Assembly: GCF_001562275.1 (NCBI RefSeq)
Contig: NZ_CP014304.1
Span: 1,240,001 to 1,304,000, forward strand
DNA from: Hymenobacter sp. PAMC 26628
Lineage (GTDB): Bacteria > Bacteroidota > Bacteroidia > Cytophagales > Hymenobacteraceae
Direction of reading: 5' to 3'
Length of the DNA stretch: 64,000 nucleotides
Position numbers and translations under genes: made by a program. Under the pieces are notes generated by a model that was given only the letters and a program-made list of their open reading frames with translations, searched no databases and was not told the DNA's origin. This document shows, piece after piece, positions 42,486-51,729 of this stretch. How positions within the stretch are numbered: position 1 is the stretch's first letter; the number at the start of each line of letters is the position of its first letter.

Positions 42486-43817
42486 TTATTCTTTATCCTT
42501 GTCAATAGACATTATCGTTTGTAAAAGCACATTAGCGCCATTGGCCATGTCTACCGTTCTGGTAAATTCTTTGTGCGAATGGCTGATGCCCCCAACACTT
42601 GGCACGAAAATCATGGCAACAGGGGCAATCGAGGCGATTTCTTGTGAATCATGGCCAGCGCCGCTTTGCATAAATTTTGTACTAAACCCTAAGGCTTTAG
42701 CAGCTGTGTTGATGGTTTCCTGCAATTTCTTATCCGTTAGGGCTGGTTTTGATGCGTTTGCCTGCCTTTCAAACCTAATTGTTGTGTTGCTTTCTGTGGC
42801 TATCGCGGCTGCCCGCTTTTCTATTTCCCGAAAGAGTATTTCAATTTTATCGGCTGACAAATCTCGGATCTCTAACCCCAATACCACTTTACCTGGAATT
42901 ACATTGTACGCATTGGGCGTTGCGGCAATTCTGCCAATAGTCCCAACCTGATTTCCTTTCACAGAGTTGATGACTTCATTGACCGCTAGGATCACTCTTG
43001 CTGAAGCCAGTAAGGCATCTTGCCGCATAGCCATGGGTGTTGTACCCGCATGGTTGGCAAAACCTTCTACGGTTACTTCCCAATGCACAATTCCTACAAT
43101 GCCTTCTACCACCCCAATCTGTACATTCTCCCGCTCTAAAATGCCACCTTGTTCGATATGCAATTCCAACCAAGCATGGATGTCCCCTTTTTTCCGGATA
43201 CATGATTGAATGTTATCGGGATTGCCGCCAATTGCTTTAATTCCGTCCGCCATGGTTAAACCATTTTGGCTTTTTTGCTGCAACCCCGCTTTGGTTAGTC
43301 CGCCCGCCATCGCCATACTGCCAATAGTGCCCCCTTCTTCATTGGCAAAAATGATTATTTCCAGCGGATGCTCGGTTAGTAGCTTATTTTCGTTCAGCAC
43401 GTCAATTACTTCCAACGCACTGATTGAACCCAACGGACCATCATAGTTTCCGCCATCTGGGACCATGTCAATATGCGAACCAAAGGCAATGGGTTTGAGC
43501 GCTTGATTTTTTCCTTTTCGTTTACCGATAATATTTCCTGCTGCATCAATAATTGGGTCAAGCCCAGCCCTTTTCAGCTGCCCAATAAACCAAGCCCTTC
43601 CGTCAATGTCGCCTTTGGTGTAAGCCACTCGATAGCCATGGCCTTTATCGTCCATGCCAAATTTGGCTAACTCGGCAATGCGGCTTGCCACACGCTGTTC
43701 GTTTACTTTCAACATGTTCCCACCTTTAAAACTTTTACTATAGGAGTCCATTAGCCCAAAGGCACTTACGCCTAAAGCTGTTAAAGATGAGTTTTTAACA
43801 AAAATTCTTCTTTTCAT
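42486..43817 (-). CDS. M20-family Zn-dependent amidohydrolase (N-carbamoyl amino acid hydrolase/allantoate type)
   Basis: 443 residues. The N-terminus MKRRIFVKNSSLTALGVSAFG looks like a Tat-type or signal sequence. Metal ligands follow the hydantoinase/carbamoylase pattern: GSHIDMVPDGGNYDG, FANEEGG, ELHIEQGG, and SGAGHDSQE near residue 385. The substrate could be an N-carbamoyl amino acid, allantoate or ureidoglycine. Base composition is clearly AT-richer than neighbours, indicating transfer. The end of an IS630 element lies only 10 bp upstream of its ATG, so its original promoter has been displaced. Confidence 0.9.
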   Translation of the reverse strand: MKRRIFVKNSSLTALGVSAFGLMDSYSKSFKGGNMLKVNEQRVASRIAELAKFGMDDKGHGYRVAYTKGDIDGRAWFIGQLKRAGLDPIIDAAGNIIGKRKGKNQALKPIAFGSHIDMVPDGGNYDGPLGSISALEVIDVLNENKLLTEHPLEIIIFANEEGGTIGSMAMAGGLTKAGLQQKSQNGLTMADGIKAIGGNPDNIQSCIRKKGDIHAWLELHIEQGGILERENVQIGVVEGIVGIVHWEVTVEGFANHAGTTPMAMRQDALLASARVILAVNEVINSVKGNQVGTIGRIAATPNAYNVIPGKVVLGLEIRDLSADKIEILFREIEKRAAAIATESNTTIRFERQANASKPALTDKKLQETINTAAKALGFSTKFMQSGAGHDSQEIASIAPVAMIFVPSVGGISHSHKEFTRTVDMANGANVLLQTIMSIDKDKE

Positions 43818-43827
43818 CGGTTTTACT

Positions 43828-44930
43828 TATACTCGTCACGAAGTGAGGTGCTAAAGTAGTGGTTAAAAAGTGCCAACATTGCCTTATGGATGTCAACCTG
43901 ACAGCCTTAGAACGGCGTGAATTGCGGCAGTTGCAAAAGCAACGGCGCGACGACGACGGGTGTGTGAAAGTGACGGTCATTCTGCTGGTAGTTAAGGGCC
44001 GCCTGCTGCCCAGTATTGCCGACGACCTGGGCCTGGATGAGGCCACGGTGTACTGCTGCGTGCGCGCCTTCACCTACCTGGGCCTAGCCAGGTACCTGCT
44101 CCACGAGCGCCCCGGCTACTGGGGCCTGCTGAGCAGTGCTCAACTCGCGGGCCTCTAGCCACGAAGTCAACTCGCTGCTCTACTCTATACGGACGTGAAA
44201 GCCTTGCAAGCCTGGGTGGCCGCCACCTACGGGGTCGCGTATTCGGTCTCCGGCCTGACGGAGTTCCTGCACCGGCTGGGCTTTACTTATAAGCTCACCA
44301 CGCCCCTGCCAGGCTAATGCGGAGGCCCAACAGGACTTTTTGCAGGAGCTGTCCGTGCTCGAAGCCCACGTGTAGCGGGGTGAAGCGGTACTCTACTATG
44401 CCGACGCGGCCCACCGCACCCACAACATGCGCTGCACCAGAGCCTGGTGCGCCGTGGGCGAAGAACGGCCCCACCGTCAGCGGCTGGGAGCGGGTAAACC
44501 TAAACGCGGGTCTGAACGCCTGCGAGCCGACACAGGTGCTGCTCGTTGAAACCGATTGCATGAACGCACAGAGCACGCTACGCTTATACGAGCAACTACT
44601 GACCGCCCACCCCGATAAAGAGCGGATTTTCGTGGTCTGCGACAACGCCCGCTACTACAACAATAAGGAACTGCGGCAATGGCTGGCCGATACGCCGATT
44701 GTGCAGGTATTTTTACCATTCTACTCGCCTAATCTGAACCTGATGGAGCGGCTGTGGAAGTATTTGCGGCAGAAGATTATCAACACCACCTTTTACCGCA
44801 CCAAGGGTGAGTTTCGCTGAGCCGTGCAAGACTTTTTCACCCGGCTCCCCGAGTTTGAATACGACCTTGCGTCCCTGCCAACCCGAAACCATCATATTTT
44901 TGATGCGCAGCTCACTTTGTGACAAGCATA
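43828..44930 (+). mobile_element. IS630-family insertion sequence, decayed
   Basis: Ends TATACTCGTCACGAAGTGAG (43828-43847) and CTCACTTTGTGACAAGCATA (44911-44930) are inverted repeats matching at 17 of 20 positions. The outer TA on both sides fits the TA target of this family. It contains a transposase broken by several frame changes. Confidence 0.85.
43886..44922 (+). pseudogene. IS630-family transposase, multiply frameshifted
   Basis: N-terminal HTH MDVNLTALERRELRQLQKQ, then GLARYLLHERPGYWGL, stop at 44158. Next piece WVAATYGVAYSVSGLTEFLH, then the DDE region: YYADAAH-like Asp in another frame near 44400, IFVVCDNARYYNN (Asp) and SPNLNLMERLWKYLRQ (Glu), TGA at 44820, and the tail DFFTRLPEFEYDLASLPT to 44922. 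At least three disruptions, so it is non-functional. Confidence 0.88.
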
Positions 44931-45128
44931 ACCGGTAGCGGTAGACGTTCCGTCGGTAGCAGTAAAATGTTTGGTGATAGCGACTGCCCCACCCCTTTTG
45001 CTGTACTCCAAAGGCGCGTAGGTCGTGGTGGTGACGCCCGAAACCCAGGAAAACATCGAGAAGATCGTAGCCAAAACCAAGGCTTCGTTTGCTATCGTGC
45101 ACGATGACAACCTGACCACCCTGAAAGC
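44931..45128 (+). pseudogene. peroxiredoxin (AhpC/TSA-like) fragment cut by an IS
   Basis: Reads LYSKGA, TAG, then VVVVTPETQENIEKIVAKTK and ASFAIVHDDNLTTLKA up to the IS481 left end. This is the middle of a thioredoxin-fold peroxiredoxin-like protein (the V-V-x-x-T-P-E-T block and F-x-I-x-H-D). Both ends are lost, to IS630 on the left and IS481 on the right. Confidence 0.65.
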
Positions 45129-46140
45129 TGTATAGTCCCAGCATGAGGTGGGTGGGGCCACGCATGAAGATAGTAGGGGTTAAGTGCCATTGTTGGCAAA
45201 CCAATTCGTGTGGGGGTTTGCCTCGTAGCCGCTCAAGCCGTTTACCGTAGTTGTAAGCCAGTAAAAAGGCTTGCAGGTGCTCATTGAGTTGGGCCGTGGT
45301 TTGGTACTGGTACTGGTACTGGCGCACCGTGGCCTCTTTCCAGGTGCGGTTGAAGCGCTCGACCTGCCCGTTCGTCCACGGATGGGCGGGCTTGGTGAAG
45401 CGGTGCTCGATGCCGTGCTCGATGCCGCGCTCGTCGCAGACACGGTCAAAAATGTGCCGCCAGGCGTAGGCCCGGCGGGGCAGGGTGCCGGATTGGGTAC
45501 CGTTGTCGGTCAACACTTTAGGCACTGGGTAGGGAATGGCGGCCAGCACCCGCCGCAAAAAGTCAGCGGCCAGCATTTTCGTGGCCCGGGGGTGCCATGC
45601 GGCAAAGGCCGGCTTGCTGGTGCGGTCAAGGGCGGCGAAGCGGTACACTGTACCCGCTTCGGTAGGCACTTCGGCGAAGTCGACGCGCAGGTAGCCAATC
45701 GGGTAATCCTTAAATTTCTTTTGCTTCTCCGCGGGCTCCGGAGCCGGCAGGCGGCTGAGGCCGTGGCGCTGAAACAGGCGGTGCAGGGCCGAGCGCGCGC
45801 GGTGGGATGGTTTCCTGCAAGGCGTAGCGGCCGTCATCGAGCGGCAGTTGGGTCTGCTGGCGAAAAGCGCCCGCGCCCGCTTCCCGCTCGGCGGTAAGCA
45901 CGGTGGAAACCGGCTTTGGCCCCGTCGGCGCGTCTGTAGTCGTGCTGCGGTTGCGCCACTTAGTCACCGTTTTCACATTGACCCCGTGGCGTTTCGCTAA
46001 GCTTTGCGCGCTTTCTGGACTTTGCTGGATGCGGCGTCGCACTGCCGGCGTTGTACGGGCGCTGCCGTGAAGTACTTGTCCCATAAGTACTGGCGAAGTT
46101 CGGTACTGAAAATGCCTCCACTACATGCTGGGACTATACA
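45129..46140 (-). mobile_element. IS481-family insertion sequence
   Basis: Perfect 17-bp terminal inverted repeats, TGTATAGTCCCAGCATG at 45129-45145 and its reverse complement at 46124-46140. Length 1012 bp, with one leftward transposase. It separates a peroxiredoxin fragment from an IS1182-like fragment, so it inserted into already mixed DNA or later deletions removed the rest. Confidence 0.92.
45132..46084 (-). pseudogene. IS481-family transposase with one frameshift
   Basis: N-terminal HTH: RRRIQQSPESAQSLAKRHGV and TVTKWRNRSTTTDAPTG. At about 45815 the frame shifts and continues ARSALHRLFQRHGLSRLPAP, then the rve core: YLRVDFAEVP (Asp), VPKVLTDNGTQS (Asp), HPWTNGQVERFNRTWKEAT (Glu). The end is PTHLMLGLYS at the element border, with no stop inside the element; the frame runs on into flanking DNA. 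Confidence 0.87.
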
Positions 46141-46376
46141 CCTAAGCGGCGGTCGCTGAAGATGTTTTCCAGGCGCCCCACCAGCACCAGCTTGAAAAAG
46201 ACGACGGGGTCCAAGGAGGGCAGCCCGGTGTGGCTGTAGACGGAGCGGGTCTGCGAGCGCAGAAACTCCCAGTCCAGCAGCCCGCTTAACCGGCGTTAGA
46301 GGTTGTGGCGTGGTACGCGCTCGGACAAGCGAAAGCGCGTGACGACCGTGTCGGTGAACTGCTTGTGGCCCTGCAT
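46141..46376 (-). pseudogene. IS1182-like transposase N-terminal fragment
   Basis: From ATG 46376: MQGHKQFTDTVVTRFRLSER, TAA within HNL-stop-RRL, then WEFLRSQTRSVYSHTGLPSL and DPVVFFKLVLVGRLENIFSD. This is the DUF772-type N-terminus of IS1182/IS5-group transposases. It is cut exactly at the IS481 right end. Confidence 0.85.
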
Positions 46377-46464
46377 AGACCCAAGATACTGCGGGTCAGC
46401 CACCTCCTACTTCTGCAACGGCCACCACCCGTTCTAAAACTAACGAATCACAAACCCCAAACCA

Positions 46465-46494
46465 GAACGAGCGGGCCAGCTGACCCGCTCGTTC
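46465..46494. repeat. hairpin-forming inverted repeat
   Basis: GAACGAGCGGG, 8-nt loop, CCCGCTCGTTC. No T-run follows, so a terminator role is weak. It lies between the IS1182-like remnant and the STAS-like gene. Confidence 0.6.
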
Positions 46495-46625
46495 CATTTC
46501 CACGCTACCCCTCAACGTGCAGACGGTTCTTTAAACGCAGCCACTTGCTGGGGCCCCCTCCGGGGCAAATGCACCCGCGCATCCGCCTTCGTCAGCTGTG
46601 CAATTGGGCTCTGCTGCTGCCGGCG

Positions 46626-47057
46626 CTACCGTTCCTGCACCGGCCGCAGCCATTCCATGGCCTTGCCCTCGTCCTCAAACAAGGCAATGTCAAACGGGCG
46701 GGCCCGGTCCAGCGCATAGGCCACCTCCCGTTGCTGCACCGGGTCAGTGGTGTACAGCTGCGTCATAAACGGCGAGTTCAGCACTGCCATTCGTAGGCGC
46801 CGAGGGGCCATCTGCGCCACCGCTTCCGGGTAAAACGTGCTGTTCACCCAGGTACTTAGCTCAGCGGGCACTTTGTCCCGCCGGCGTATATCCAGCAGCC
46901 AGTCGTTCAGCCCCTGCGCCACAGCCGCCTCCAGCATCTGCCAGTACTCGGCTTTCACCGCCTCTAGCGGGGCTTTCGTGTGCCAGCGCACTACCAATAC
47001 GCGCAGATCGGGACGAAAATAAAGGGTGCGGGAGGTAAGTACAATGGCGTCAGGCAT
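46626..47057 (-). CDS. short STAS-like protein, member C
   Basis: 143 residues from ATG 47057. The plan is the same as at 8348 and 30789: VLVVRWHTKAPLEAVKAEYW helix, NDWLLDIRRRDKVP core strand, STWVNSTFYPEAVAQMAPRR, then FDIALFEDEGKAMEWLRPVQ at the C-terminus. The W-L-L-D-x-R core is shared with member A. No named family. It may be a stand-alone STAS-type regulator; the sensor kinase nearby makes a signalling role plausible, but this is inference. Confidence 0.75.
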   Translation of the reverse strand: MPDAIVLTSRTLYFRPDLRVLVVRWHTKAPLEAVKAEYWQMLEAAVAQGLNDWLLDIRRRDKVPAELSTWVNSTFYPEAVAQMAPRRLRMAVLNSPFMTQLYTTDPVQQREVAYALDRARPFDIALFEDEGKAMEWLRPVQER

Positions 47058-47261
47058 GGCCCAAAGGTAGCTTTGGCCTACCCACTCAGTCCCCCTCAAT
47101 CGCTTTCGCACCCCTACGCAGGCACTACTAGCCAAACTGCTCGCGTGTTGCCAAAAAAAGTCAGCGGTAAGCGCAAGGAGCGGGAGCCGCTTGCGCGTAA
47201 GCCATGTGTGGGGTTGACGGCATGCACAGAGAAGGTGTTGGGGCCATAAGGCCCGCTTGCG

Positions 47262-47681
47262 TTAGCCCCCCGACCCTGCCCCAAAATGCTCTGCCACTAC
47301 GGCCCCTAGCTTCTCCTTGGTCAGCGGCTTGTTCAGCACCCCCGCCACGGGCAGCTGCTGCACCCGCTCCATGTCGCTCGGCAACAGGGACGTGGTGAGC
47401 ACCACGATGACGACGCCCTGCTGCCTGACTGGGGGCAGCTGGGCGTAGGCCTCCAGAAACTCAATGCCGTTCATGATGGGCATTTTCATGTCCAGTAGGA
47501 TCAGGTCGGGGCAGCTGGCGCTCATGGGCACGCAGGACTGGTGCAGGACCTGTAGGGCCTCGGCGCCATTTTCGGCAATGTGCAGGTGCTCGGCCACGCC
47601 CATGCGTTTGATGAGCGTTTGGTTTAGGAAGTTGGTGGTCGTGTCGTCGTCCACCAGCAGAATGCTGGAAAGTTGGGGCAT
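47262..47681 (-). CDS. single-domain response regulator (CheY-like)
   Basis: 139 residues from ATG 47681. Receiver domain only: ILLVDDDTTTNFLNQTLIKR (acidic pocket), LILLDMKMPIMNGIEFL (phospho-acceptor Asp), VVLTTSL (Thr switch), GVLNKPLTKEKL (Lys). No output domain. It follows the hybrid kinase gene on the same strand by 69 bp and is probably its partner or phosphate sink. Confidence 0.92.
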   Translation of the reverse strand: MPQLSSILLVDDDTTTNFLNQTLIKRMGVAEHLHIAENGAEALQVLHQSCVPMSASCPDLILLDMKMPIMNGIEFLEAYAQLPPVRQQGVVIVVLTTSLLPSDMERVQQLPVAGVLNKPLTKEKLGAVVAEHFGAGSGG

Positions 47682-47750
47682 GGCGGGAGGGGCAGCCGCG
47701 GTAAGCTGGCCATGCAATGGTACGGCCGAGGTCACTGGTGGTTACGCCCG

Positions 47751-50700
47751 CTAAGCCGGAAACCACACGGCAAACGTGGAGCCTTCGCCCTCCCGGCTCT
47801 GCACCGAGATGGTGCCGCCCGCGTTTTCGACCATCTTCTTCACCATGTACAAACCCACGCCCGTGCCCTCCACGTGCGTGTGCAGGCGCTCAAACAACCC
47901 GAACAGCTTGGCCTGTTGCCCCTCGGACAGGCCCAGGCCATTATCCTGCACCCGCAGTACGCGGTGGCCGCCTTCGAGGCGGCAACTGATGCGCACCACC
48001 GGCGGCCGGTCTAAATGATGGTACTTCAGCGCGTTGCTCACCAGGTTGTACAGCATGCTGCGCAGGTTTTTCTCTGCTATCACCAGTGTGGGGCATTCCA
48101 CCACGTTCACGGCCAGCCGGCCGCCGGTTTCGGCCAGCAGCGGCTGCAAGTCTTGGCGCACGTCCTCGATGAGGGGGGCCAGGGCGGTGGGCGCCGCCGG
48201 GTGGGCAAATTCCAGCTGCAGCTTGCTCACGTCGGTGAGGTGGCCAATGGTGCGGGTGAAGCGCTCCACCGCGTCCTGCATGCGCGTGAGCACGGGCAGC
48301 AGCGTGTCGTCGGTGCGCAGCTCGGCGGGCAGCAGGTCTTCCAGCAGCCGCAGCAGCCCTTCAATGTTGCTGATGGGCGCTTTAAGGTCGTGCGACGCCG
48401 TGTACACAAAATTGTCCAGGTCGCGGTTGGTGCGCACCAGCTGCTCGTTGGTTTCTTTCAACTCGGTAATGTCGATGGCCGAGCCCACGTAGCCGTACAG
48501 CTCCCCGTTGGGGAAGTAGCTCGGGGCCCCCTGCGCCAGCAGCCAGCGGTACTGCCCGTCGTGGCGCCGCATGCGGTGCTCCAGCGTGTAGCGGGTGCGC
48601 GTGGCTATGGCCTCCGTAAGCAGGCGTTGGGCGTTGTCCAGCTCGTCGGGGTGCATGTAGGGGCCCCAGCCCGTCGCCTCGTACTGCGCCGGCGTCGCCC
48701 CCACAAAGTCGATAAACGCCTGGTTGATGTAGCGAATGGTGGAATCCGGATTCACCGCCCACACCAGGTTGGGCGTCGCGTCGGCCAGGATGCGGAAGCG
48801 CTGCTCGCTCTCGTGCAGCGCCTCGGTGTGGGTTTTCTGCGCGGTGATGTCGCGGGCAATGGCGAACATGTGCGGCTGCCCATCCAGGGTGATGCCGCCC
48901 ATGCTCACTTCGACGGGGTACGTGCTGCCGTCTTTGCGGCGGTGCCGGGTTTCGAAGGGCGGCAGGGCCCCCCGCTGCTGCGCCTGCGCAAACGCCGCCC
49001 GAAACTTGTCCTCCTGGTAAATGGGGTCCACGTCCGGCACCCGCAGCTGCTCCACTTCTTCGGCGGTGTAGCCCCAGCGCTGCCGGGCCAGGGCGTTGAG
49101 GTAGGCAAACGAGCCGTCGGCGCGCATCAGGATGAAGGCGTCAAACGCATGGTCGCTCAGTACCTTAAATTTGCGCAGCTCTTCTTCGGCGGCCCGCAGC
49201 CGGGTGTTGTCCTGGCGGGTGCGGGTGATGTCGAGCTGGGTGTGCACGCGGGCCAGCAGCTCCCGGGCCGCGAAGGGCTTTACCAGGTAATCGTCGGCGC
49301 CTTTATCCAAGCCTTCCACGGTGGCCTCCTCGCCGGCGCGGGCCGAGAGCAGCACCACCGGAATGCGGGCCGTGTCGGGGTTCTCTTTCAGCGCCTGCAG
49401 CAGGCCGAAGCCGTCGAGGTGTGGCATCATTACGTCGGAGAGCACCAAATCGGGCCGCTGCTGCGTCACGGCTTCCAGCGCTTTCAGCCCGTCGGACGCC
49501 GTGCGCACAGTCCACTGCGGCCGCCGGGCCAGGATGCGCTGCACGTAGCCGCGCATGTCGGCATTGTCGTCCACCACCAGGATGGTCGCCGCGGCCTCGT
49601 CCGCCAGCCGCGCCTCCGGAGTGGCACCGGGGCCCGCCGGCCACGCGGGCATCTCCGCGAGCCACTGCTGTGCCTCTTCCACAAACGCCGCCCCGTGGGC
49701 TGGTTGTGGGGCGGCTGGGCGGGCGTCCCGCACCTGCTCCGCCGGCAAGTGCGCCGCGCCCAGTGGCAAGCGCACGGTAAACGTGCTGCCCTGCCCCGCC
49801 CGGCTGTCGGCCGTTATCACCCCGCCGTGGAGCTGCACCAGCTCCTGCACGAACGCCAGCCCGATGCCCGAACCCTCGTGCGAGCGGGACCGGGTGCCCT
49901 CCGCCCGGTAAAAGCGGGTGAACAGCTTCGGCAGCTCGGCCGCCGCCATGCCCTCGCCGGTGTCCGCCACCCGCAGCACGGCGTGCCCGTCTTCTTCGCG
50001 CAAACTCACCCGAATGCTCCCCGCAAAGGTGAACTTCAAGGCATTGGACAGCAGGTTGAATACGACTTTTTCCCACATCCCCGCGTCCACGTACACGGGC
50101 GCGCTCAGCGGGGCGCAGTCCACTTCCAGGGCCAGCCCGGCTTTTTCCAGGGCCGCGCGAAACACGCCGGCCAGCTCGGCCGTGTAGGCCGCCAGGTCGA
50201 GGGGCGCATAATTCGCCTGCAGGCGGCCCGCCTCGATGCGCGAGAAATCCAGCAGGCTGTTCACCAGCCGCTGCAGGCGCAGGGTGTTGCGCTGCACCAG
50301 CACCAGGCGCTCCTGCTGCGGGGCGGGCAGCGGGTGGGTGCAATCCGTTAGCGCGTCGTCCAGCGGGCCGAGCATGAGCGTCAGCGGCGTGCGAAACTCG
50401 TGGCTGATGTTGCTGAAAAAAGCCGTCTTGGCGCGGTCCAGCTCAGCCAGCGCTTCGGCCCGCTGGCGCTCTTCGGCCAGCGTGCGGGCCTTCGCCAGGG
50501 CCGTGGTCGTGGCCCCTGCCAACAGGTCAAAAAAGAGGGCGTATTCGGCGTCTAGGGCCCGGCGGGCACTCACGCCCAGCACCAGAAAATAGGCGGGTTG
50601 CGCCGCGCCGCCTAGTTGCAGCGGGTAAACCAGGGCCGTGTGCGGAGCTTCTGGGTAGGGGCCGCCGGCAAATGGGCCGAAGCCGGTAGCCAGTTGTTCC

Positions 50701-51527
50701 ACTCGTTGGGCGGTACCCGTGCGCGCGGCTTCGGCCAGCGGCCAGGAACCGGCCATCCCCTCGCCCATTCCCTCGCCCATTCCCTCGCCCATTCCCTCGG
50801 CCAGGGCAATGGCACTCGGCACCAGCGCCGCCGCTTGGTCTAGCCCCACCTGGCCTTCCAGCCGGGCCTGCTCCGCCCCGGGCGCTAACGAGTAAAGCAC
50901 CACAAACGGCACATCCAACGCCGACTCCCCAAAGGTTTCCAGCAGCAGGACGGCGGTTTCAGGCTCGGTGGGGGCCCCCGCCGTGCGCTCGGCTACCGTG
51001 CGCAGGATGTTGAGGCGCCGCTCGGCCAGGGTTTGCTGCGTGAGCTCCGTTACGGGGTGAAACAAGCCGCCCACCCCGCCCGACTCGTCCAGGATAGGGC
51101 TGAAGGAGAAGGTAAAAAACGTCTCTTCCAGGTAGCCGTAGCGGTCCAGAAACATGCGCTGGTTTTCCAGAAAGCGCGTCTGCCCGGCCGACGCCTGCTC
51201 GAAGGCTTCGCCCAGCACCTCCCAGGCCGAGGCCCAGCACTCCTTGTAGTCCTGGCCCAGGGAGGTGGGGTGCTTGTCGCCGCACAGCGGCCAGTAGCCG
51301 TCGTTGTAAATCTGCACCCGCCCGGGGCCCCAGGCAATGTTGATGGGGAAGTTAGAGGCCAGGCACAGGCTCACCGTCGTGCGCAGGCTCTGCGGCCACT
51401 GCGCAAGGGGCCCCAGCGGGGTGGTCGACCAGTCTTTGGCGTCCACCAGCGCGGCCATCTTGCCGTTAGCGGCCAGCAAACCCGGCGCCGGCTCGGGCGT
51501 GGCCGAAGCCGAAAAGGAGTGAGGCAT
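47751..51527 (-). CDS. hybrid sensor histidine kinase with two kinase cores
   Basis: 1258 residues from ATG 51527 (an upstream in-frame ATG at 51620 gives a poor N-terminus). Order: PAS-like sensor (about 20-170); GAF-like region (about 200-330); first HisKA/HATPase with FSNISHEFRTPLTLMLGPL, His376; receiver with LVLSDVMMPHLDGF, Asp698; PAS with FKVLSDHAFDAFILMRADGS; second PAS; second HisKA/HATPase with FVYTASHDLKAPISN, His1046, and a C-terminal GTGVGLYMVKKMVENAGG box. It has no transmembrane helix, so it senses cytosolic or light/redox cues. It is upstream of the CheY-like gene. A short GEGM repeat lies in the GAF-like region. Confidence 0.92.
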   Translation of the reverse strand: MPHSFSASATPEPAPGLLAANGKMAALVDAKDWSTTPLGPLAQWPQSLRTTVSLCLASNFPINIAWGPGRVQIYNDGYWPLCGDKHPTSLGQDYKECWASAWEVLGEAFEQASAGQTRFLENQRMFLDRYGYLEETFFTFSFSPILDESGGVGGLFHPVTELTQQTLAERRLNILRTVAERTAGAPTEPETAVLLLETFGESALDVPFVVLYSLAPGAEQARLEGQVGLDQAAALVPSAIALAEGMGEGMGEGMGEGMAGSWPLAEAARTGTAQRVEQLATGFGPFAGGPYPEAPHTALVYPLQLGGAAQPAYFLVLGVSARRALDAEYALFFDLLAGATTTALAKARTLAEERQRAEALAELDRAKTAFFSNISHEFRTPLTLMLGPLDDALTDCTHPLPAPQQERLVLVQRNTLRLQRLVNSLLDFSRIEAGRLQANYAPLDLAAYTAELAGVFRAALEKAGLALEVDCAPLSAPVYVDAGMWEKVVFNLLSNALKFTFAGSIRVSLREEDGHAVLRVADTGEGMAAAELPKLFTRFYRAEGTRSRSHEGSGIGLAFVQELVQLHGGVITADSRAGQGSTFTVRLPLGAAHLPAEQVRDARPAAPQPAHGAAFVEEAQQWLAEMPAWPAGPGATPEARLADEAAATILVVDDNADMRGYVQRILARRPQWTVRTASDGLKALEAVTQQRPDLVLSDVMMPHLDGFGLLQALKENPDTARIPVVLLSARAGEEATVEGLDKGADDYLVKPFAARELLARVHTQLDITRTRQDNTRLRAAEEELRKFKVLSDHAFDAFILMRADGSFAYLNALARQRWGYTAEEVEQLRVPDVDPIYQEDKFRAAFAQAQQRGALPPFETRHRRKDGSTYPVEVSMGGITLDGQPHMFAIARDITAQKTHTEALHESEQRFRILADATPNLVWAVNPDSTIRYINQAFIDFVGATPAQYEATGWGPYMHPDELDNAQRLLTEAIATRTRYTLEHRMRRHDGQYRWLLAQGAPSYFPNGELYGYVGSAIDITELKETNEQLVRTNRDLDNFVYTASHDLKAPISNIEGLLRLLEDLLPAELRTDDTLLPVLTRMQDAVERFTRTIGHLTDVSKLQLEFAHPAAPTALAPLIEDVRQDLQPLLAETGGRLAVNVVECPTLVIAEKNLRSMLYNLVSNALKYHHLDRPPVVRISCRLEGGHRVLRVQDNGLGLSEGQQAKLFGLFERLHTHVEGTGVGLYMVKKMVENAGGTISVQSREGEGSTFAVWFPA
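50754..50799. repeat. 12-bp tandem repeat inside the kinase gene
   Basis: CCCATTCCCTCG repeated three times plus a variant copy, encoding Gly-Glu-Gly-Met units. In-frame expansion or contraction would not break the kinase. Confidence 0.9.
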
Positions 51528-51729
51528 AAGGAATCGTAGGCGGGCGTTGGGAGAAGCTCGGCGCCCTTGGCAGCAAGTGAATTTGGCTAATACGGGTGAC
51601 TGGCTGAGCCAAGTTTCCACGAAAGGCCAAACTTACCCACAAGCGCCCAAGCGCCGCGGCATCCACTTGACTTCGCTAGTGTCCGAACTTCGTAGTGCAT
51701 GCAGGGCTTTTTCCTGAACTTTCGCACCG

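Noticed and set aside
48015..50351. 778-codon plus-strand frame over the histidine kinase
   Set aside because: Shadow of the third codon position; no domain, overlaps a fully recognisable kinase.
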